Source: Chloroflexota bacterium
GTDB lineage: Bacteria; Chloroflexota; UBA4733
DNA: 20,591 bases
NCBI GenBank assembly: GCA_025449435.1
Contig: JANWJO010000170.1
Span: forward strand, 1 to 20,591
Direction of reading: 5' to 3'
Below, in pieces: positions 1 to 6,889 of the stretch. Numbering within the stretch: the stretch's first letter is position 1; every line of letters starts with the position of its first letter. The notes beneath the pieces are model-generated. The model ran no database searches. It was not told where the DNA came from and saw only the letters and a program-made list of their open reading frames with translations. Made by a program: the position numbers and the translations under genes.

Positions 1-254
1 AAGGCGTTGAGCAGCGCATCCGCATGCCCGCCGGACACCTCACGGTGGGACGCAGTCTTGAAAACGACATTGTGCTCGATGGCCTGAGCGTAAGCCGGGA
101 GCACGCAAGGCTCACTTATGCGACCGAACTCGTGATCGAAGACCTGGCCAGCCGCAACGGCACCTTTGTGAACAACCAGCGGATCACGTCGCAAGCGGTG
201 AAGCCGGGCGATCGCGTGCGGCTGGGAGCCGCCCACCTGACCCTCGAGCCGTGA
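1..254 (+). CDS. FHA-domain protein, C-terminal part (gene runs off the left edge)
   Basis: The reading frame is open from position 3 with no stop before the window edge, so the true start lies outside. An ATG at 24 exists but falls within the conserved run leading into the domain, so it is unlikely to be the start. What is visible is one forkhead-associated (FHA) domain with the usual landmarks: GR followed by an N-D-I-V-L strand, SREHA, and RNGTFVN. FHA domains bind phosphothreonine peptides, typically on partners of Ser/Thr kinases. The arrangement FHA protein, then membrane FHA protein, then PbpA resembles actinobacterial fhaA-fhaB-pbpA, so this may be the end of an FhaA-like (DUF3662 plus FHA) protein; the N-terminal domain cannot be seen. 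The stop overlaps the next start by GTGA (251-254), indicating translational coupling. Confidence 0.85.
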   Translation, partial: GVEQRIRMPAGHLTVGRSLENDIVLDGLSVSREHARLTYATELVIEDLASRNGTFVNNQRITSQAVKPGDRVRLGAAHLTLEP

Positions 255-673
255 CCGCTGCCGACGTCCCGATGCTGGCCTTGCGGCTCGGCATCGTGGT
301 GGTGCTCTACCTGTTCGTGCTGTGGGCAGTGCGCTCGCTATGGGCCGACTTGTTTAGTCCGGCGCCGGCGATGGCGCCGCTGAGCACAGCACGCGTAGTG
401 ACACTCACGACGACTGGCGGTGATGCCACGGCATTTCCGTTGCGCTCGGTGACCACCATCGGCAGGGCACAAGACAACGCCATCGCGCTGGCCAGCGAAT
501 TTGTGTCGGGACACCACGCGGTGTTGCGGTTGCAAAAGGATGGCTGGTGGCTGCAGGATTTGGGCAGCACGAATGGCACGTGGGTCAATGACCGACGAGT
601 GACGCAGCTCATCCTGGTGCACACCGGCGATGTGATCCGGTTTGGTTCGCTTGTGGCGCGCTTTGAAGGCTGA
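251..673 (+). CDS. Membrane-anchored FHA-domain protein (FhaB-like)
   Basis: A 140-residue protein with one hydrophobic segment near the N-terminus (about residues 8-31) followed by a short linker and an FHA domain (about 70-140). Key motifs are TIGRAQDN, SGHHA and STNGTWVN, which fit the phosphothreonine-binding loops. The predicted topology is a single membrane anchor with the FHA domain in the cytoplasm. In actinobacteria the equivalent FhaB (FipA) links Ser/Thr kinase signalling to cell-wall growth, and the adjacent pbpA here supports the same role (inference). The GTG start at 251 overlaps the previous stop by four bases; an in-frame ATG at 272 is the alternative. The gene's end overlaps the next gene, so the three probably form one operon. 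Confidence 0.85.
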   Translation: MTAADVPMLALRLGIVVVLYLFVLWAVRSLWADLFSPAPAMAPLSTARVVTLTTTGGDATAFPLRSVTTIGRAQDNAIALASEFVSGHHAVLRLQKDGWWLQDLGSTNGTWVNDRRVTQLILVHTGDVIRFGSLVARFEG

Positions 674-2090
674 TCGCTCACCGCCGGTGTTCGCCGCCAA
701 CGTCGCGAGGCTAGCGGCGTTCTTTGTCTTTGGCTTTGTTGTGCTCTTGGTCGCGCTGGCCTATTGGCAGGTCATCCGCTTTGCCGATGTGGGCGGCAGC
801 CCATCCGACCCCCGCACGGTGATCGCGGCGCAAGAGACGCAACGTGGCACTATCGTGGATCGCAACGGCGTGGTGCTCGCCCAAAACCTCCCTGCGCAGA
901 ACAATGCCCGCGTGTATACGCAGGAAAGCCTGGCGAGTGTGATCGGCTATGCCAGTGCTCGCTATGGCCGGGCCGACCTGGAGGCCGCATTCAACCCGTA
1001 TTTGAATGGCGACATCGGTGACTACCCGTGGTCCTCCACGCTCACCCAATTGCTGCACCACCCAACGGTTGGCGACACGCTCACCCTCACCATCGACGTG
1101 CGGCTCCAAACGACGGCGGCGCAACTGCTGGGTTCGTCCAACGGTGCGATCATCGTGCTGCAACCCCGCACGGGCGCGGTGCTGGCGATGGTGAGTAAGC
1201 CGTGGTTCAACCCCAACCTACTCGACCAAAATTGGCCGGCGCTGAGCACCGATCCGCAGCGCTCGCTGCTCAACCGTGCTACCCAAGCGCTGTATCCACC
1301 CGGCTCGACCTTCAAGCTGGTCACCGCGGCGGCAGCGCTGCAAAGCGGGCTGGACACGCCGGCCACGCAGTACACCTGCATCGGCGATTGGGTGGTACAA
1401 GGGTTTCACATTTCCTGTGAGAACCCCCAGATTCCAGAGGTCCTCACCTTTCAGCGGGCCCTGGAACTGTCCGCCAACGGTGTGTTTGCGCAAGTGGCCG
1501 GCCAGTTGGGCAGCGACACATTGTCGCAATACGCCACACTATTCGGCTTTGGCGACGCACCAAGCTTTGGCTTGCCGGTGACGCCCAGCCGGATCAAGAA
1601 CCCGAACGACGCGTGGTCACCAGTGTTGCTCGCGAGTAGCGGCTTCGGCCAAGGGGAGATACTCGTGACGCCACTGCAAATGGCCCTGGTGGTCGATGCC
1701 GTGGCCAATGGCGGCGTTATGATGCAGCCCTACCTGGTGGCTAAGGCTACCTCACCAGATGGCACCATCGTGTACGAACAGTCGAGCCGGCCATGGCGCA
1801 CAGCGATCACCGCACAAACGGCCGCTACCCTCACGACGATGATGGTCGGAGTGGTGAACGAAGGCTCGGGATCAGCGGCCCGGATTCCTCAGATTAGTGT
1901 CGCGGCCAAGACCGGGACGGCACAAGTGAGCACAGGAGCAAATCCCCACGCCTGGTTTGTCGCTTTCGCACCGGCTGACCAACCTACTGTCGAGGTGGTG
2001 GTGCTGATCGAAAACGGTGGTGAAGGCGCCACGGTAGCAGGCCCCATCGCTGCACAGCTGTTGCAGCAGGCGCTCAAGCTCAACGACTAG
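642..2090 (+). CDS. pbpA: Class B penicillin-binding protein, peptidoglycan D,D-transpeptidase (PbpA-like)
   Basis: A 482-residue enzyme that cross-links peptidoglycan stem peptides outside the membrane. A cytoplasmic N-terminus is followed by one transmembrane helix (about 22-45), a short dimerisation region opening with RGTIVDRNG, and a transpeptidase domain. All three catalytic motifs are present: SxxK as S222-TF-K225, SxN as S277-A-N279, and KTG at 423-425. The short linker region containing YASARYGRADLE and PYLNG resembles mycobacterial PbpA, and the length matches (about 490), so it is closer to PbpA than to FtsI. No PASTA domain is present. The start is uncertain: TTG 642, TTG 663 and GTG 687 are all in frame and none has a convincing ribosome site. 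The first two overlap the upstream FHA gene. No FtsW/RodA polymerase partner is adjacent inside the window. Confidence 0.9.
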   Translation: MVRLWRALKADRSPPVFAANVARLAAFFVFGFVVLLVALAYWQVIRFADVGGSPSDPRTVIAAQETQRGTIVDRNGVVLAQNLPAQNNARVYTQESLASVIGYASARYGRADLEAAFNPYLNGDIGDYPWSSTLTQLLHHPTVGDTLTLTIDVRLQTTAAQLLGSSNGAIIVLQPRTGAVLAMVSKPWFNPNLLDQNWPALSTDPQRSLLNRATQALYPPGSTFKLVTAAAALQSGLDTPATQYTCIGDWVVQGFHISCENPQIPEVLTFQRALELSANGVFAQVAGQLGSDTLSQYATLFGFGDAPSFGLPVTPSRIKNPNDAWSPVLLASSGFGQGEILVTPLQMALVVDAVANGGVMMQPYLVAKATSPDGTIVYEQSSRPWRTAITAQTAATLTTMMVGVVNEGSGSAARIPQISVAAKTGTAQVSTGANPHAWFVAFAPADQPTVEVVVLIENGGEGATVAGPIAAQLLQQALKLND

Positions 2091-2143
2091 GCCAGCGCCG
2101 TGTGGGAAACTGGGTCTGGGCGTTATACAGTGTTGAGACAGCT

Positions 2144-2179
2144 GCCCATATGGGCTCCTTGCGCCCATTGCTGAATGGG
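2144..2179. other. Two short palindromes between pbpA and the following gene
   Basis: GCCCATATGGGC (2144-2155) is a perfect 12-base palindrome. It is followed by a 6-bp inverted repeat CCCATT/AATGGG with a four-base loop (2164-2179). They lie 15-50 bases before the GTG at 2194. They could be an operator, an RNA hairpin controlling that gene, or a weak end to the pbpA transcript. There is no T-run, so an intrinsic terminator is unlikely. Confidence 0.3.
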
Positions 2180-2193
2180 ATTGGAATTGCTTT

Positions 2194-2838
2194 GTGGGTT
2201 GCTTGGGCCTTATTCTCAAGATCATCGGTGTCGTGCTTGGCATCATTGGCCTCGCGGCTGTGGCGCTCATCCTGTACCTCGTGGTGGCCTCACACAACAG
2301 CCCGGCCGTGCCCCCACGACCAGTTATCACTTCCCGAGTTACAACGGTGAGTACTGCCGGTCAAGCGCCATCGGGAGGTTTGGCGGCCGATGCCAGCGCC
2401 CGCGCCAAACTCAACACCTTGCTGTCCGTGATCCGGTCGGCGCCGCGACTAAGTCACCGTCCGGTCACCACTACGCTCAGCCAAGCAGAGGTCAATGCGT
2501 TGGTGGTCGAGCAATTGCAGCAGAACCCCAACTTTCCGCTGCGCAACCCCTACATCGTGCTCAAGCCGGACCATGTCCTCCTCATCGGCGACTACGATGT
2601 GTCCTTCGTGACGATGACGGTGACGACCGACATGACAGTCAGCGTTGACAACGGCGTGCCGAAGGTACACGTGCAATCGATCCAAGCGGATGGTGTGGAT
2701 GTGCCCGCATCGGTGAGCGACTCGCTTAACCAGCAGATCGCGCAACAAACCCAGTCGTCGCTGAGTGACTACCCGTTTACGGTGCAGCAGATTTCCATCG
2801 GCGACGGCACGATGACAGTGAGCGGCGTCACGAAGTAG
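2194..2838 (+). CDS. Membrane-anchored protein of unknown function
   Basis: A 214-residue protein that I do not recognise with certainty. It has one strongly hydrophobic N-terminal helix (about 3-31), a Ser/Pro/Thr-rich spacer, and an extracytoplasmic domain of about 150 residues rich in beta strands. It contains TLSQAEVNALV and a D-GVDVPASVSDSLNQQIAQQ segment. Such 'S-x-x-E-hN-ALV ... hN-hhhQQ' patterns recall membrane-anchored lipid-binding-like families (YpmS/DUF2140 or DUF2993), but this is a weak resemblance, not an assignment. The start chosen is GTG 2194, and the ribosome site is poor. The gene lies 103 bp after pbpA in the same direction, and its last 11 bp overlap the end of hisG on the other strand. 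Confidence 0.7.
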   Translation: MGCLGLILKIIGVVLGIIGLAAVALILYLVVASHNSPAVPPRPVITSRVTTVSTAGQAPSGGLAADASARAKLNTLLSVIRSAPRLSHRPVTTTLSQAEVNALVVEQLQQNPNFPLRNPYIVLKPDHVLLIGDYDVSFVTMTVTTDMTVSVDNGVPKVHVQSIQADGVDVPASVSDSLNQQIAQQTQSSLSDYPFTVQQISIGDGTMTVSGVTK

Positions 2839-3862
2839 GGTGTGTTGCGAGGCGTTCCTGGAGCGCAGCAAAGCTCTTGGACGACTGATCAAAGACATAG
2901 GTGGCGGGGTAGACGGTGATACCAGAGCCACCAGAGGCGCGCAGGTGGCGCACGGTATCCAACAGACGTGAACGCGGGGCTACCAGTGTGACGGCGAACC
3001 AACTCACGTCGTCCGGATCACGAGAGAATACGGGGGCGATCGTTGGGCCCTGCAAGCCTGCAAGGTCCGGGTGTTGCCAGATGTGCGCCGATACCTCCGC
3101 AGCGGACGTTGCACACACATTGGCCACCACGGTCACGAAGTCGCGCGCTTGCGCGCGGCCATCGATATACTCCAGCACCGTCTTGAGGGCGACCAACTTC
3201 TCTGGGTGCTGACGCAGTGTGATCAAGTTGGCGACAAAGCACTGCTGCACGTGCAGCACGTCGCCGCCTTCGAGCAGTTTTAGGCGGTTCTCGCGCAGGC
3301 TGGTTCCGGTGGACGTGAGCGTGCTGATTGCGTCGGCGTAGCCCATCATCGGCGCGCTTTCTACAGCGCCCGGCTGCTCGATGACATCGACGTAATAGAT
3401 GCCCGAGCGATGGAGATAGGACCGTGTGAGATTCGGCCAGTCGCTCGCCACGCGTAAGGTGCGGTTGCGTTCGCGAAAGCGCACCGACAGGTCCGCTAGG
3501 TCGTTGACACTCCACACATCGACCCATGCGTCAGGGACAGCCACGGCCAGCACCGCGTGCAAGAAGCCCAGATCCGGCACGATGATGGCCGAACGATCGT
3601 CGTCGGACTCTCCGGACTCCAGCAGTGAGTCAATGCCGGTAATGCCGCAATCAGCGCTGCCGTTGCGCAGCTTCGTGGGGATTTCGCTGGAGTGATCAAA
3701 CACCACCGTTACGTTAGGCACCGAGGGGATGCGCGCAACGTACTGGCGTGGATTGGGACGCGCCACCGCTAGGCCGCAATCCGCCATGAAGGCGAGCGTT
3801 TCCTCGTACGGCCGGCCCTTGCTGGGGAGTGCGAGGCGCAGGGACGGGCTCGCCGCGTTCAC
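2828..3862 (-). CDS. hisG: ATP phosphoribosyltransferase, long form with HisG_C domain
   Basis: HisG joins ATP and PRPP to give phosphoribosyl-ATP, the first and feedback-controlled step of histidine synthesis. The protein has 344 residues. The catalytic part opens with LRLALPSKGR (about 8-17), has a DCGITGIDSL segment (71-80), and carries the PRPP-binding loop ADAISTLTSTGTSL (176-189). Residues about 242-323 match the C-terminal regulatory HisG_C domain (PDLAGLQGPTIAPV, GGSGITVYPATYVF), which binds histidine in long-form enzymes. It is longer than the usual 285-300 residues. The start is GTG 3862, chosen because GGAGGT lies six bases upstream and the GTGA overlaps the hisZ stop; the open frame continues further upstream but there it only shadows hisZ. 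Long-form HisG normally does not need HisZ, so the coupling to hisZ is unusual. Confidence 0.93.
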   Translation of the reverse strand: MNAASPSLRLALPSKGRPYEETLAFMADCGLAVARPNPRQYVARIPSVPNVTVVFDHSSEIPTKLRNGSADCGITGIDSLLESGESDDDRSAIIVPDLGFLHAVLAVAVPDAWVDVWSVNDLADLSVRFRERNRTLRVASDWPNLTRSYLHRSGIYYVDVIEQPGAVESAPMMGYADAISTLTSTGTSLRENRLKLLEGGDVLHVQQCFVANLITLRQHPEKLVALKTVLEYIDGRAQARDFVTVVANVCATSAAEVSAHIWQHPDLAGLQGPTIAPVFSRDPDDVSWFAVTLVAPRSRLLDTVRHLRASGGSGITVYPATYVFDQSSKSFAALQERLATHPTS

Positions 3863-5439
3863 GCCGGCACCTCCTCGATACCGGCCAGGCCGTGCGCTTG
3901 TACCGAAGCCAGCTCGACCGACCACTCTCGCTTGTCGGCGAGCCGGCGCACGGCGACGGTGGATGCGTCGCGCTCGCGTTCGCCCACGATAGCAACCCAG
4001 TGCGCGCCAATACGATCGGCATATTGCAGGGACGCCCGCAACGAACGCTGGCGAACCTCCTGCACTACTTGGCAACCGTGCAAGCGCAGGGCGTCGGCGA
4101 GCACCGATGCGTAGGCGAATGTGTCACCTGCGGGAACAACGAGCACGGTTGCTGATTGGACACTTGTGGGCGGCGACCACAACATGAGTAGCCGCTCCAC
4201 GCCAAACGACCAGCCGATGGCTGGGATATCGTGCCTGGCGCCGAGCGCCCGCGCCAGGCTGTCGTAGCGGCCGCCACCACAAAGTTGGTTCTCTGCGCCC
4301 AACCCGGCGGCATACATCTCGAACACTAACCCGGTGTAGTACTGCAAGCCACGGCCGAGCGACAGGTCGATGGAGACGTTGGTCCAGTCGAACTGCGTCT
4401 GGTCGAGTAGTTCACAAATCGTGCGCAGCTCGTCGAGGGGCGCTTGCGACATGCCATACCGGCGGAGCAGGTCGGCCGCCTGCGCTAACGCTTCCTGCGG
4501 AGGGCCAGCGAGTTGGGCAAGTTCTTGGATAAAGGCGATGGCGCGCTCGGCCTTTTCGCGCTGGTCGCCTGCTCGCATGCGGTCGAGCAGCCGGTCGACG
4601 ATCTCCTCGGGATCACGCCCGCCGCCGACATCGGTATTGATACTGCCCAACAACGAGCGGACGAGCAGGATGGCATCGGCGCGATCGATCGTTTGCAACA
4701 AGTGCTGCATGCGCTCGGCTTGCTCGGGCAACACATCAGGGGTCTGAGCCTCGGGCAAGTCGTCCTGGCTGACGGTCGTATGCCGTCCCAGGAGGTTGCG
4801 CAATACGTCAGCCGACTGGCCGCCCTTTTTGAGCATCTCCAGGCTCTGCAACAGCAGCGACTGGGTACGTCCATCGACGTTCAAGGCGTTGAGAAAGGCG
4901 AGCACGACGCCCAAGTGACCAAGCACCATGCGCACCGGTGCGATACCCAGCAAGGTTGGTACGCCGGCAGCCAGGCGCACGAGTTCGACGTCGGCGAAGG
5001 GTGGTTCAGCACCGATGAGCTCGACGCCCACTTGCGTGAACTGGCGATAGCGTCCGCGCTGCGGCTTTTCGTAGCGGAACACGGGGCCGGCGTACGACAG
5101 GCGAGCGGGCAACGGGGGCGTTTCTGATTGTTGCAGGAAGCCACGCAACACTGGCGCAGTCATTTCTGGGCGCAGTGCGAGCCGCCGGCCGGCCTGGTCA
5201 TTGAACGCGTACATGCGTGCGCTGACGTCGGCGCCAGACTTGCGCAAAAACAATTCGGCGAATTCCAGCACCGGCGCATCGATGGCTTGGTAGCCATGGC
5301 TGGCAAGGTGGCTGGCAAGCAGCGCGTAGAGCTGGCCACGCTTAGCCGCTTCGTCAGGCCCGTGGTCGAGCATGCCGCGTACGCGCTCGACCGCCTGCAC
5401 GGCGTGCTGCGTTCCGCTGGCCATGCCCACCTTAGTCAT
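3859..5439 (-). CDS. hisZ: HisZ-like ATP phosphoribosyltransferase regulatory subunit (histidyl-tRNA synthetase paralogue)
   Basis: A 526-residue class II synthetase-like protein. Visible motifs are VRGMLDHGPDEAA (about 20-32), LRPEMTAPVLR (89-99), motif 2 FRYEKPQRGRYRQFTQ (121-136), the histidine motif GRGLQYYTGLVFE (362-374), GGGRYDSL (388-395) and FGVERL. A C-terminal anticodon-binding domain spans about 430-515 (ATVLVVPAGDT onward). The region between motif 2 and the histidine motif is about 100 residues longer than in typical HisRS (420-440 in total). LRPEMT is HisZ-like (HisRS has LRPEGTA), and RGLQYY replaces RGLDYY. The stop overlaps the hisG GTG by four bases, which argues for the HisZ role. 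A genuine histidyl-tRNA synthetase remains possible because many histidine-contacting residues are kept (E92, R122, Q136, E140, R363). An alternative start at ATG 5424 has a better ribosome site (AAGGTG). Confidence 0.8.
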   Translation of the reverse strand: MTKVGMASGTQHAVQAVERVRGMLDHGPDEAAKRGQLYALLASHLASHGYQAIDAPVLEFAELFLRKSGADVSARMYAFNDQAGRRLALRPEMTAPVLRGFLQQSETPPLPARLSYAGPVFRYEKPQRGRYRQFTQVGVELIGAEPPFADVELVRLAAGVPTLLGIAPVRMVLGHLGVVLAFLNALNVDGRTQSLLLQSLEMLKKGGQSADVLRNLLGRHTTVSQDDLPEAQTPDVLPEQAERMQHLLQTIDRADAILLVRSLLGSINTDVGGGRDPEEIVDRLLDRMRAGDQREKAERAIAFIQELAQLAGPPQEALAQAADLLRRYGMSQAPLDELRTICELLDQTQFDWTNVSIDLSLGRGLQYYTGLVFEMYAAGLGAENQLCGGGRYDSLARALGARHDIPAIGWSFGVERLLMLWSPPTSVQSATVLVVPAGDTFAYASVLADALRLHGCQVVQEVRQRSLRASLQYADRIGAHWVAIVGERERDASTVAVRRLADKREWSVELASVQAHGLAGIEEVPA

Positions 5440-5812
5440 TGTGACGCTGCATCAGGAGCAGCGCCCGGTCGAACCGTCTGCGTAGCGGCCGTAGTGTAAC
5501 ACTGGCGGGTGCGGACCCCTCCCCCTGCCACTCCCCCTGGCGGGAGCTAACTGGAAGGTACGGCAACCAGACGGTACACCAATCCTGCTGTCTCCTCCGG
5601 TCGTCGGCGCCTGCCGCTGATGCAGCAGGCTACGGTCGCTCACCTGCTGAAACAGGCGTAGGGTACGGGTAGCTGGTACCCCGTGCTCTACGCCCCATTT
5701 ATGGGGCGAACGAACGTAGCCCGACCGTTCACGGTCGGGCGCGGCACCGGCGTCGTGTTACTCCCCCCTTGCTAAACCACCCCAGTCAGCCTGGCGGGGG
5801 AGGGAAGTGGGA
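5440..5812. other. Structured intergenic region between divergent hisZ and eamA
   Basis: About 370 bp without a convincing gene. It holds at least four strong inverted repeats: GCCTGC/GCAGGC (5609-5630), GGCGTAG/CTACGCC (5655-5694), CGCCCCAT/ATGGGGCG with a TT loop (5691-5708) and GCCCGACCG/CGGTCGGGC with loop TTCA (5719-5740). It also holds a degenerate copy of the C/G-rich dispersed repeat (5521-5563) and a related C-rich/G-rich stretch (5761-5803). On the minus strand TACACT (5498-5493) could be a -10 box for hisZ, 54 bases before its ATG, but no good -35 is seen. If transcription of hisZ started further upstream, the hairpins would form a long leader. No T-box signature was convincing. 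Confidence 0.5.
5521..5563 (+). repeat. Degenerate copy of the C/G-rich dispersed repeat
   Basis: The stretch reads C5-TG, then ACTCCCCC-TGGC-GGGAG, then GGAAGGTACGG. It keeps the order of blocks of the 52-nt repeat (C-run and TGT; C-run/TGGC/G-run palindrome; GGAAGTACG), but with gaps and a shorter G-run. It is assigned by eye and is less certain than the three ungapped copies. Confidence 0.35.
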
Positions 5813-6664
5813 ATGAGGGCGTATACTCTGGGCCGTGCTGTTTTCCAGAACGAAGAGGGGGCTGTCACGCCGCCGGTTGCGCTTGCGCTGGTGCTGGCAG
5901 CGGCAGCGTTCCACGCCGGCTGGAACCGCTTGCTCCACGACACCGGGGACCGGCTGGCGGTCATGGCGATCGCCGGCTTGGCGGCAGGTGTGGTGCTCCT
6001 ACCAGCGGTGGTTGTCGCGCCGCCGCGCAACGCACTGGCCTTCATCGTGCCGTCGGCCCTGGCCGAGACTGCCTACGCCGTCTGCCTGGTTGCGGCATAC
6101 CGGCGCGGTGCCCTGTCTCTGGCGTATCCCATCGGTCGCGGCACAGCTCCGTTGCTTGTGACGCTAGGCGGCTGGTTCGCGCTGGGCCAAACGCCAACGG
6201 TGCACACGGTGTCGGCTGCGCTGGCGCTGGTGAGTGGGCTGACGCTCGTTGGCACGGCGGGACAGCACAAGGCGCAACGCGCCGCTATCGTATTCGCGCT
6301 GGCGACCGGTGTGTGCATCGCCAGCTACTCGCTGATCGACGCGCGGGCCGTGGAAGCTTCATCACCAATTGCCTACCTGTGTCTTGTTATGGCTCTGCAA
6401 GGGGTGCTCTTGACGGTCCTCCTGCGAGTTGACCTGCAACGTCTACGCTTGGCACTAGGCCCGGGGCTCCTTGTGGCCGCTGGCTCCACAGCCGCTTATG
6501 TTCTCGTGCTGTTTGCTTTTCAGCGCGCTCCGGCGGGCCGTGTCTCCACGTTACGCGAAATATCGGTGTTGATCGGCCTGCTGATCGCCCGCGAACGGTC
6601 CGGACCGCAGGTCTGGTTGGGCGCGATCCTTGTCGTCGGTGGAGCAGTGCTGGCAGCGCTATAG
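5813..6664 (+). CDS. EamA-family (drug/metabolite transporter) permease
   Basis: A 283-residue, almost wholly hydrophobic protein with about nine to ten predicted transmembrane helices in two halves, the usual DMT-superfamily layout. The first helix carries FHAGWNRLLH, matching the H-x-x-W-N-x-x-x-K/H signature of EamA proteins. SLAYPIGRGTAPLLV and the second-half REISVLIGLLIARE segment also fit. Substrates of the family range from amino acids to nucleotide sugars, and nothing here identifies one. The start at ATG 5813 is preceded by GGAGG nine bases upstream; GTG 5807 is also in frame. A TATACT sequence (5822-5827) lies inside this start and could mean that transcription begins later, but no good in-frame start follows before the first helix. 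The gene stands alone and converges on the methyltransferase gene. Confidence 0.85.
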   Translation: MRAYTLGRAVFQNEEGAVTPPVALALVLAAAAFHAGWNRLLHDTGDRLAVMAIAGLAAGVVLLPAVVVAPPRNALAFIVPSALAETAYAVCLVAAYRRGALSLAYPIGRGTAPLLVTLGGWFALGQTPTVHTVSAALALVSGLTLVGTAGQHKAQRAAIVFALATGVCIASYSLIDARAVEASSPIAYLCLVMALQGVLLTVLLRVDLQRLRLALGPGLLVAAGSTAAYVLVLFAFQRAPAGRVSTLREISVLIGLLIARERSGPQVWLGAILVVGGAVLAAL

Positions 6665-6761
6665 CGTGACCAAAGGCATTTCCTTAGCAGCTAGCAATAC
6701 CGCACACCAGCATCTGAAGACGAAGACACTTGTGTTGGGATTACCACCAGTCCCAGGAACG

Positions 6762-6792
6762 ATCGGAGGGTGGTATGTCCGCCTCCACCGAT
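6762..6792. terminator. Hairpin between the convergent eamA and methyltransferase genes
   Basis: ATCGG (6762-6766) pairs with CCGAT (6788-6792), and inside it AGG pairs with CCT, leaving a CCA bulge and a loop of about 12 bases. The location in the 225-bp gap between two genes that end towards each other suits a bidirectional terminator. There is no T-run on either side, so the assignment is tentative. Nothing else recognisable lies in 6665-6889. Confidence 0.3.
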
Positions 6793-6889
6793 AGTGGAAT
6801 TCCTTGCTCACTGGATCGAAGGCACTGGACGCTGATCGTCGCGACATGCGCTGTCGCTTGCGAGCTGCCTTCTACACGTACAGTTGGCT

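Noticed and set aside
3863..4075. N-terminal extension of HisG to 415 residues
   Set aside because: The added 71 residues are arginine-rich and lie wholly over hisZ in another frame. The GTG at 3862 has a strong ribosome site and matches the family start.
4513..5127. Plus-strand open frame of 204 codons inside hisZ
   Set aside because: It is the mirror of a well-supported minus-strand gene with synthetase motifs and shows no domain of its own.
5540..5600. T-box riboswitch upstream of hisZ
   Set aside because: On the minus strand TTGGTGTACCG is vaguely like the T-box core, but the consensus does not fit without an insertion and no specifier loop or AGUA motif could be placed.
6765..6786. T-box-like AGGGTGGTA sequence in the eamA/methyltransferase gap
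   Set aside because: It resembles the T-box core only up to AGGGTGGTA, has three extra bases before CCGC, and lies between convergent genes with nothing downstream to regulate. A simple hairpin explains it better.
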